Below, piece by piece: positions 11,484-19,140 of a stretch of DNA of 64,000 nucleotides; the first letter of the stretch is position 1, and each line of letters starts with the position of its first letter. Made by a program: the position numbers and the translations under genes. Source of the DNA: Hemileia vastatrix (lineage: Eukaryota > Basidiomycota > Pucciniomycetes > Pucciniales > Zaghouaniaceae); assembly GCA_030280995.1 (NCBI GenBank), contig JASXTE010000003.1, positions 49,650,474-49,714,473 on the forward strand, in the 5' to 3' direction. The notes beneath the pieces are model-generated. The model ran no database searches and was not told the DNA's origin. It was given only the letters and a program-made list of their open reading frames with translations.

Positions 11484-12075
11484 CAGTATAACTTGATAAA
11501 ATTTTGTTTTTGTTTGGTCTTCTTAAACTTTCAACATAAATGATGTTTTCTTTCTTCTCTGGCCTGATATAACATAAAATAAAATAATTTAAATCTTGTG
11601 ATGATTCCACTACTGAGAGCAAGGTTTGAATCCCTTCAGACTCCCATATACCAGTCTTCCTTCTTGTCACAGCATTGAGAGAGTGGATCTTCCTATGAGC
11701 CGAATAATCCTGATTCCAACCTCATAGGGCCCCCCACTGAGCCGAATTCTATGATTCCAATCTCGCCATAAGGTCCTCCAAGCTTCACACAAAAAAAAAA
11801 AATGGCCTAAATATGAGGCACTAAAAAAAATCATTCCCTAAAATCCAACTACCATCCTAACTTCTGATTCCTTCATCACAATTTTCAAACTTTGCTATAC
11901 AGCAAACCCATAAAATACTTTTTCCAGGCTTCCAATAATAATATTAACTTTAGACCATGTTAAAGCGCCACAAATTTCACCTAATTAACCATTATGCTTT
12001 CCTTAGCATCATTACCACCTAAAATTTTAACCTCCTAAAGCTTATCAGCACCCAATTCCAGAAATAATTGAATAA

Positions 12076-12544
12076 CCAGTTTAAAGTCTTAGTGGACAGT
12101 GATAAATTAAAAGATTGAATTGAGTTATCCAAACAAGATTGACATTCCAGTTTAAAGTCTTGGTGGACCAAACATATAATCGATTGCCAGTTTATGGTCT
12201 TGGTGGACCAAAGATCGTTTAGGTGCATAAATAACTTGATAAATTCCTAAGTAAGGCCTAGGCTTGACCAAAGATTGAATAAATTTGATAATCCAGTTTA
12301 ATGTCATAGTGGACCAAACATTTGATCGACAAGTAATCCAGTATAAGGCCATAGTGGTCCAATGAATGTTGAATTATCCTGCAGATATTAATTTTCCAGT
12401 TTAAAGTCATAGTGGACTAAACAATGAATGAACTACCAGTTTAAAGTCATGGTGGACCAAACATTTAATCGATAAGAAATCCAGTTTAAGGTCATGGTGG
12501 ACCCAACAGCTTGATAACAATCCAGTTTAAGGTCTTGGTGGACC
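12076..12544 (-). repeat. Array of dispersed hairpin motif H in the B1 3' region
   Basis: Nine copies at 12076, 12147, 12187, 12294, 12339, 12396, 12436, 12481 and 12522. Each in element sense is a 4-bp stem, 6-nt loop, then TTTAAACTGG or a close variant, for example GGTC-CACCAT-GACC-TTAAACTGG. Stems vary as GGTC/GACC and AGTC/GACT while pairing is kept. The copies are separated by unrelated or weakly related 20-80-bp spacers. The stretch 11484-12075 has no gene; it includes a duplicated GCCGAAT-ATGATTCCAA block at about 11698-11762, also present in B2. Confidence 0.85.
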
Positions 12545-12639
12545 TAACAACTTCTCTATCCTTGAACCCAGATTTTGCCACCAGCTTTCTTCATCCTAGT
12601 TTCAAGCTTTCTTCTTCAAAAAAAATATCTCCTAACAAG

Positions 12640-13653
12640 ATGAAACCTTCTGACTTCATTGCTTCAGCTGATCAATCTTGCAAATACTGTGCCTTCACCC
12701 ATAGGGAATGTATCTTCTCTTTTAACTGGCAAAAGCACACTTATAACAGGGCCTGTTTATCCTGCTATGAGAAGAAAAGAAAATGTTCTGGCTTGAACTG
12801 TGGTTCTTTCCCCATTACTGCTACTAGCTTCGCCTCCTTCTGCAATCCTCTTCCTTCTTCTTCACCTTCTACTCCACCCCCTATTCCATCAACCTCTAAA
12901 GATCCCATACCTTTTTCTCCATCAGCCTATTTAAACCTTTCTCCATCACCTAATCCTCTGGGTCCTTCTCTCCAATCTAGACTTGCTGCTACTCCCCCAA
13001 GAACTATTGCTGCTCCCAGGGCCATGCTTCAACCTTCTAACAATTCTTCTCCTTCTTCCAACATCTTGAAGCACAAAAGGTCCTATAATAGCCAGCAGTC
13101 TTCATCTTCTCTTGTATCATCCAAAAGGCCCAGAACATCTACTTCAAACACCAAATCCAACACCAGTCCTCCTCATCTATCAAAAATAAAAAATCCTTTT
13201 CTAAACATAAAAAATCCCACTCCATTACCAAGTAAGCCATTTATCTATGATCATGATAGTGTTGACACAGGTTAGTTGTCTCTTTTTATTTTCTTAATCT
13301 TCAGGTTTTAATTTGCTGATATTTTAATTTGATAAGCGTCCACCGGTTCTCCAATTTCATATTCTGCTTATGAACTACCTGAACCTAATCCAAGCTTTCC
13401 TAGAGTTCCAATTCACCTAGTGTCTGAAAAGCTTTTTGCCAATTTTAATAACCTTATCGCTTATTTCCAACGATACCCGCCCTCTGATAGATCAGAATCT
13501 TGGATGAGAGAGCAACTGTTAAGAGACCTTTTCAAAATAGCCAACTGGCTTCAACACTATTGTGACCGTGAAATAAGATTCGAATCCCAGGAAATCGATC
13601 AAGGTCCTTCTAAATTTTCTAATTTCGATTCTACAAAAGATAACAACCCTTGA
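12640..13653 (+). CDS. Antisense gene a2 in B1: second Zn2Cys6-like cluster protein, two exons
   Basis: 315 residues. Exon 1 is 12640-13270, the intron 13271-13336 (GTTAGT...ATAAG, 66 nt, with a CTGAT branch-point match near 13316), and exon 2 13337-13653; splicing keeps the frame. Cysteines at 14, 17, 24, 39, 42 and 49 give CX2CX6CX14CX2CX6C. The second half ends CYEKKRKCSG. A long Ser/Pro/Asn-rich region follows, with a basic KRPRTS stretch, then a helical C-terminus in exon 2 (EKLFANFNNLIAYFQRYPP, LLRDLFKIANWLQHY). Architecture matches gene a1, but the sequences are clearly different. The start is the first ATG upstream of the cysteine cluster; the open frame further upstream runs through the hairpin array and is not credible. 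The gene is absent from B2, where about 0.4 kb of hairpin repeats takes its place. Function is inferred only. Confidence 0.65.
13271..13336 (+). other. Spliceosomal intron of antisense gene a2
   Basis: GTTAGT donor, CTGAT branch-like site and AAG acceptor. The nearer CAG at 13304 would put the exon out of frame and into a stop, so the 13336 acceptor is preferred. Confidence 0.6.
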
Positions 13654-13739
13654 TGGTGCTCTTCCTGGTATGTAGCTTTCTTGAATAATGTTTGAAAAAT
13701 AAAATATAAACATCTAAACTACCTAAAACTAAAATACCT

Positions 13740-13750
13740 TTTATTATTAT

Positions 13751-13794
<44 letters not shown>

Positions 13795-13990
13795 TAATTT
13801 TATTTTTTTTTTTAATTTTAATTTTAATTTTTTAATTTTTTTTTTTTTTAAATTTAAAATAAAAGATTTTAAAAAAAAAGATAGTTTGGAAATAAAAGTT
13901 AAAATTTAATTTTAAAGAAAGATAAATGAGTGTGAAAAGAAAGATAAAAAAGTAATAAAAAAAATTTAAAATAAAATTTTAAAAGATGCC
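13740..13990. repeat. Poly-T/poly-A low-complexity tract in B1
   Basis: A long T run with scattered A (about 13741-13850), then A-rich sequence. B2 has a corresponding A-rich AAAAAT-type tract at 51840-52040. No gene. Confidence 0.8.
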
Positions 13991-14029
13991 CCCCGGCCAT
14001 TTGATGAGCCGTACCCTCGACATCATACC

Positions 14030-14053
14030 CACATCCAAGTGCAACTTGATGTG
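14030..14053 (-). other. Conserved 3'-region hairpin S3 (B1)
   Basis: CACATCCAAGT-GCA-ACTTGATGTG: a stem of about 10 bp with one bulged base. Equivalent hairpins lie at the same relative place in B2 (51645-51670) and D (56607-56633). The surrounding GATGAGCC...CATCATACCCACATCC context is also conserved. Confidence 0.6.
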
Positions 14054-14123
14054 GTTACACAATTTTGAGAAATTGAAAAGAAAAGAAAATAAATGAAAGT
14101 TTTTTGAAGATAATTTTTATAAT

Positions 14124-14185
14124 GATGATCACTGGGTGGGCTCCCTCCAATTTATAAAAATGATTAGAGACCACCAGTGAGCATC
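14124..14185 (-). other. Conserved 3'-region hairpin S2 (B1)
   Basis: Arms GATGATCACTGGGTGGGCTC and GAGACCACCAGTGAGCATC pair over roughly 18-20 bp with few mismatches. The same structure is at 51514-51575 (B2), 41514-41568 (C) and 56807-56866 (D). One arm flank reads TTGGAGGGAGCCC in element sense, a near copy of the polypurine tract. Confidence 0.7.
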
Positions 14186-14402
14186 ACCTTTACAATAATT
14201 CATAATATATATTAAAGAAAAGAAATCACAATCTAACATAAAAAAATCAAAAACAAAAATAAAATAAAAGAATCTTGAATCCGGCGTTGAGAGCGGTGTC
14301 TCTTGATTTGTTCCAGTTTATAGTCTTAGTGGACTTCCTAAAATTAAAAGACAAAGCCAGGATTCAACTAGAAACAGGGAAAATTTTGGAAACGAACATT
14401 AT

Positions 14403-14443
14403 GGGGTAATTGTGTATAGAGCAGCCAGCCCATCAATTACCCC
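14403..14443 (-). other. Conserved nested hairpin S1 (B1)
   Basis: Outer arms GGGGTAATTG and CAATTACCCC pair perfectly over 10 bp. Inside, in element sense, GGGC-TGGCT-GCTC forms a second small stem. Copies exist in B2 (51256-51296), C (two) and D (two), with compensatory base changes in both stems. Confidence 0.8.
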
Positions 14444-14661
14444 CACACTTGCCAATATTAAATTAAGAAGGTTCCCCTGTGAACACTTCTTCCAATAAAT
14501 TTTAAAAAAAAATTTTCCAACACTATCTTCACCCATATTTTAAGAATTTTAAGTTTTTGAAAATTTCAAAGAAGATCTTCTTGAATTTCGTTAAGTTTCA
14601 TCATAGTTTCGTCGACCATATACAGTGTAACGATAGTAAAGTATTTTGATAAAAAAGAAGA

Positions 14662-15042
14662 TAGTTTATCCTCGTTGCGGAGGTATAAAATTTGATAAAT
14701 GTCATTTAAAATTGTAGTTTATCCTCATTTCGGAGTTATCCATAAAATTTCATAAATGTCATAGTTTATCCTCATTGCGGAGGAAGACTTCGGCACTCCT
14801 GGTGCCTCTAGGATAGAACCGTTTCACTTGATATCATAGTTTATCCTCATTGCGGAGGATCCATAATATTTAAGAAGTTTCATAGTTTATCCTCATTGCG
14901 GAGGAATCCGTAAAATTTCATCAATATCATAGTTTATCCTCATTGCGGAGGATCCATAAATTTAAGAAGTTTCATAGTTTATCCTCATTGCGGAGGAATC
15001 CATAAAGTTTCATTGATATCATAGTTTATCCTCATTGCGGAG
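14662..15042 (-). repeat. Hairpin motif H array at the pol 3' end of B1
   Basis: Eight copies of CCTCCGCAATGAGGATAAACTA or the variant CTCCGAAATGAGGATAAACTA (element sense). The first in element sense overlaps the pol stop codon and encodes the last residues (LRNEDKL). The others are noncoding. A further copy at 14313-14335 has an AGTC/GACT stem. Confidence 0.85.
14777..14835 (-). repeat. Duplicate of the pol 3' end in the untranslated region of B1
   Basis: The block GACTTCGGCACTCCTGGTGC to GTTTCACTTGAT repeats almost exactly the end of the pol coding sequence at 15046-15092, including the adjoining hairpin motif. It is a tandem duplication that copied coding sequence into the 3' region. Confidence 0.75.
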
Positions 15043-18000
15043 GAAGACTTCGACACTCCTGGTGCCTCTAGGATAGAACCGTTTCACTTGATCGGCCGCT
15101 ACCCTCTTCTTCAATACTACTCCATCCAACTCTTCTAGCACATATGAACCGCCGGAAACTTGCTCCTTGATTTTATACGGTCCATTCCACCTATCTGCAA
15201 ACATTTTTCCCCACTGACTTTCCAAACTCCTATTATACACCAGGACCATATCACCTGGGTTCAAAGGTTTCCTTAATCGATGTGCCCACCGCTCATCCCA
15301 ATATCTGACTGATTGATTTCGGATCTTCATCATCCGCGAATATGCCTTTTCTAAATATTCTTCTTTCTTTTCTAGCTGCATCATTCTTGCACACAATAAT
15401 TCTTCAGTAGTTTTGACCGTGTCCCAGTCAACTCCAAGATATGATTCAGCTTCTAAATCAACCGGTAAAACTGCTTTCTGTCCAAAAACAAGTTCATAAG
15501 GTGAAAATCCGGTCGTCCTTTTAGCAGTGATTCTATCAGCAAATAAAACTAAAGGTAAATAGTGCCTCCACTTTTCGGCACTTGTCCCACACATTTTAAC
15601 TAAAGCATCCTTAATAACTTGATGCCCTCTTTCAACCATGCCTTCAGCTTCAGGATAATATGGGGTTGCTACCCTAACCTTTGATCCAACTTTCAATACG
15701 GCCTCTTTAAACTCTGTCCCAAATTCAGAGCCTCCATCTACCGTTACCAACTTCATCACCCCATACCTATATACCCAATTATTCAAAAAAAATTCTGCCA
15801 CATTTTTGGCAGTTAATTTAATAAGAGGCGCTGCCTCTACCCAACCAGATAAATCATCTCTGGCCACAATTAAATATTTATACCGTCCCTCTTTTATATG
15901 AACGGCATCTAAACTAACTCTTCCAAAGAGCGTATATTCACCGGTCGCGCGTCCAGGTTCTTTTGGCCTTAAATAACTTCGTCTTTGAAATTCTTCGCAT
16001 GACTGAACCCACTGTTTAACAGCCATCTTCATGCCAGGCCACCAAAATCGATCAGAAATTCTTCTAAATGTTTCTCCAACGCCTCTATGCCCGAGATCTT
16101 CATGCAGTGATTTCAAAACTAATTCTTGCCCCTTCTGTTGAGTTATAACTACTTGAGGATTTGGATACCTCCTCCTCATTAAATGTCGACCAGATAGGTA
16201 AAACGTAGATGACTTCCTCTTGATAGCCACCCATTCATCGTCTTCACAATCTTCTGGCCTCTCTAAAGTCAACAAATATTTGACTAACAAAAAATAAAAA
16301 CCAGTCTGACCCCAGACTTCATCTTGAAAATCGATTAATATAACATCAATAGGGACTTCTCTATCACCAATATCACCTGCACATGAATGAGCCAATAATC
16401 GTTGACCCCTAAATAAATTTTTAATCGAGCTATGTTGACGTTTTTCTTCTGAACCTTTGGATCCTTCGAAAACCGTATTTGAAAATACCTCTTTCTCTTT
16501 ATCCACCTTTTTATTTAAATTCTCTAATTCTCCAACATATACACCATTCCTTAATTTACAACTATCCCACACTACCAATCCATTTTCCTCTACATACACC
16601 ACATCTTCTTCTACCTCCTCTCTGCCGAATTTATCTACACCTTTTCCAACACCTTTATTAACATAAAAACTATTTTCCAGTTTATCCTCTTGGTGGAGGT
16701 CATCATCATCATAATCTAAACACAATAGTCCTGCCAGTTTAACCTCATGGGGGAGGTATGGAAAGTCTTCAGCTCCTTTAGTGCTGGCTTTGATAATAGG
16801 TATATCTTCATCGAACTCTTCTGAGTCTGAATCTTCTTCAGTGGGTGGTCTCCTTGATAAACCATCTGGCATAGTAAAAGTCTTGCCAGGCTTATGAACT
16901 AAATCAAATGAAAAATGTTGAATAAAAGCTACCCATCTCGTCATGGGTGCGTTCGGTAAACTTGGGGAATTAATCATCTGGATTAACGATTTCGCATCCA
17001 CTTGCAACTCAAAATGTTGCCCCCACAAAATATGCTGAAGTTTCTTCAGTATTTTTGCCACACCACATAATTCCAATTTTGGTTGAGAATATCTTGATTC
17101 GACCTCAGTAAATACTAAAGATTCATACCTAACTGGCCTGATGTAACCAGCTTTATCCATCTGAGAAAAAACCGCCCCAGCTGCAACCTGACTTGAATCA
17201 ACTGCTAAATAAATTCTGCCAGCATCTTTTCCATAATCCAACTTGTGCAGGACTAAATCCTTCCCCACAACCTCCTTCAACTTCACAAACGCCTTCTCAC
17301 ACTCTTCATCCCACTCCCAGTCTGCATCCTTTCTCGTTAACCGTCTCAATGGAGCTGCCAATGAAGAAAAGTCCTTGATAAACATTCTAACATATACGCA
17401 AACGCCTAAAAACCCTCTAACTTCGGTCGTATTCTTGGGTCTTGGCCAGGACTGAATTTTGTTAACTTTCTTCTTGGACATAATCCTACCCTCTCTACAT
17501 ACCACATGGCCTAATATTTCTAAGGCTGGCACACAACAGGAAAATTTTGAACCTGAAATAGTTAAACCGGCCTCTTCAATTCGAAACAAGATTCTTTCTA
17601 AAGTAATTGCAAACTCCCAAATGAATTTGCGTATCCCGGGATTCTCTTCCAACACCTGGTTATCATAGTTGGTTGTTGGTCCCTTAATTCCTCCATCATC
17701 TATAAAGATTCCAGCATATTGTGGAATTTCATCTTGAAGGATCCAAGCCATCTGAGCTTGATAAACTGCAACCGAATTTGTTGCTCCTTGAGGTAATCTT
17801 GTTAACTGTAAACGTCCAAGTGGCGTATCGAATGTAGTGAGAGGTCTTGAGTCCGGATGTAACTCTCTCTCATCATATCCACCCATAATATCTCCCAAAC
17901 CATAGCACACTCTCCCTGAAAACGCTTCAACAAACTCCTCAGCACTAGGTGGTATCCCAGCATCCTTTATTGTAACCCTATTTAATTCCCTAAGATCATG

Positions 18001-19140
18001 AACAACTCTAAGCTTGCCATTCGGTTTCTTGATACAAAATACAGGACTAGAATAACTTGACGTTGATTGCTCATACAGTCCAGTGCGTATCCGTTCTCTG
18101 ACAACTTCAATATAGGCTTCTTTTAATGCAGCCGGAATAGGAATCGGTTTCTGCTGCCACGGTTCATGACATACCACAGGAATCTTGTAAGGCTCCCCAT
18201 AGGAATGCTTCAACACACCCCTCTCCTCTTCTACAAAAGCAATGGCCTTCTCTCGCTTGACCATCACATCCAACAACAACTTCTTCTCTTCTCCAGACAA
18301 CCAACCATCAGGTCCAAAATTAAAAACACCCAGTCTCTCAAAAGTGATTCTTGACGTCTCAGAAAATTCAGGCGGATTCTTTACCAAGGGACTTTCATAA
18401 GGATCTCTTGATAACCTTGGTCTTCTCAAAGGTGGATTTAATTCAGCAGGTAGCGGCTCATTAATAGGTCGAACTTTATTTGCTACTTTCTTATATTTGG
18501 CTGCATCCACATCTAAATAAACTTGAGGTAAATCATTTACTTTTGTATCGCCATTTAAACTTTCATCAAATGAATCTTCTTCATCGCCAGAATCAGAATA
18601 AGAAAAATTAGAAAAATATTTTATTTCATTTTTAAATTTTACCCTTTTCTCCTTTCCCTCGTCTAATTTATAAACAGATTTTCCAACACCTTCTCTTCCC
18701 TTATCCAACAGTAAATCACCCGTAAAGAAAGTCGGCAGTTTAACCTCTTGCTGGAGGACCGGAATTGAATTTTCACAAAAATTATTTTGTTGTGTTTTAA
18801 TTATACTGAGATTTTTTATTGGATTTTGATAAGATTTTCGCAGTTTACCCTCTTGCTGGAGATCATAAAACATACCCTTCCAATTTTTATCCAACCTAAT
18901 TTGGCCCATTTTGCCTTTTTTACCATTTTTAAATTTAATAGAAAAACCGGGTAAATCCAATAAACATATAGAAAAGTCCATAACGTATTTGCACTCCAAA
19001 GTAATATTAACAGAAAATAATTGAGAATCCACTTGAATTATCTCCAAGTGAGCTGACCTATTGCAATCCGGGATCTCATCCTGAGGAGAGATTACAACAT
19101 TAGAGCGATCAGCCCCTGCTACCCCAAAAAATGAGGGCAT
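15019..19140 (-). CDS. pol: Pol polyprotein of B1: RT, RNase H, integrase (apparently intact)
   Basis: 1373 codons in the -1 frame relative to gag, overlapping its last 22 nt. RT occupies about residues 340-600, with motif A (GLGDIMGGYDE), LPQGATNS, and catalytic FIDD near residue 478 in place of the usual Y(V/I)DD. RNase H follows (LAVDSSQ, about 645). The integrase HHCC finger is at about 1010-1050, but its last cysteine is F here (SCEEFQRR; B2 has CEEC). The DDE core has D near 1077 (SLDAVHI), D near 1135 (TVDGGSEFG) and E near 1167 (AEGMVERG). No chromodomain is seen. The N-terminal linker and the RNase H-integrase linker contain LxxE(V/D)KL peptides encoded by hairpin motif H. Expression is predicted by -1 frameshifting on gag. 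Confidence 0.95.
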   Translation of the reverse strand: MPSFFGVAGADRSNVVISPQDEIPDCNRSAHLEIIQVDSQLFSVNITLECKYVMDFSICLLDLPGFSIKFKNGKKGKMGQIRLDKNWKGMFYDLQQEGKLRKSYQNPIKNLSIIKTQQNNFCENSIPVLQQEVKLPTFFTGDLLLDKGREGVGKSVYKLDEGKEKRVKFKNEIKYFSNFSYSDSGDEEDSFDESLNGDTKVNDLPQVYLDVDAAKYKKVANKVRPINEPLPAELNPPLRRPRLSRDPYESPLVKNPPEFSETSRITFERLGVFNFGPDGWLSGEEKKLLLDVMVKREKAIAFVEEERGVLKHSYGEPYKIPVVCHEPWQQKPIPIPAALKEAYIEVVRERIRTGLYEQSTSSYSSPVFCIKKPNGKLRVVHDLRELNRVTIKDAGIPPSAEEFVEAFSGRVCYGLGDIMGGYDERELHPDSRPLTTFDTPLGRLQLTRLPQGATNSVAVYQAQMAWILQDEIPQYAGIFIDDGGIKGPTTNYDNQVLEENPGIRKFIWEFAITLERILFRIEEAGLTISGSKFSCCVPALEILGHVVCREGRIMSKKKVNKIQSWPRPKNTTEVRGFLGVCVYVRMFIKDFSSLAAPLRRLTRKDADWEWDEECEKAFVKLKEVVGKDLVLHKLDYGKDAGRIYLAVDSSQVAAGAVFSQMDKAGYIRPVRYESLVFTEVESRYSQPKLELCGVAKILKKLQHILWGQHFELQVDAKSLIQMINSPSLPNAPMTRWVAFIQHFSFDLVHKPGKTFTMPDGLSRRPPTEEDSDSEEFDEDIPIIKASTKGAEDFPYLPHEVKLAGLLCLDYDDDDLHQEDKLENSFYVNKGVGKGVDKFGREEVEEDVVYVEENGLVVWDSCKLRNGVYVGELENLNKKVDKEKEVFSNTVFEGSKGSEEKRQHSSIKNLFRGQRLLAHSCAGDIGDREVPIDVILIDFQDEVWGQTGFYFLLVKYLLTLERPEDCEDDEWVAIKRKSSTFYLSGRHLMRRRYPNPQVVITQQKGQELVLKSLHEDLGHRGVGETFRRISDRFWWPGMKMAVKQWVQSCEEFQRRSYLRPKEPGRATGEYTLFGRVSLDAVHIKEGRYKYLIVARDDLSGWVEAAPLIKLTAKNVAEFFLNNWVYRYGVMKLVTVDGGSEFGTEFKEAVLKVGSKVRVATPYYPEAEGMVERGHQVIKDALVKMCGTSAEKWRHYLPLVLFADRITAKRTTGFSPYELVFGQKAVLPVDLEAESYLGVDWDTVKTTEELLCARMMQLEKKEEYLEKAYSRMMKIRNQSVRYWDERWAHRLRKPLNPGDMVLVYNRSLESQWGKMFADRWNGPYKIKEQVSGGSYVLEELDGVVLKKRVAADQVKRFYPRGTRSVEVFLRNEDKL

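Noticed and set aside
12019..12352. Two 66-69-codon frames in the hairpin array (also 52683-53016)
   Set aside because: Trp/Leu-rich translations of the repeated hairpins, with no independent coding signal.
12511..12639. Upstream extension of gene a2
   Set aside because: This frame begins at a TTG and translates the hairpin array. The first ATG (12640) directly precedes the cysteine cluster.
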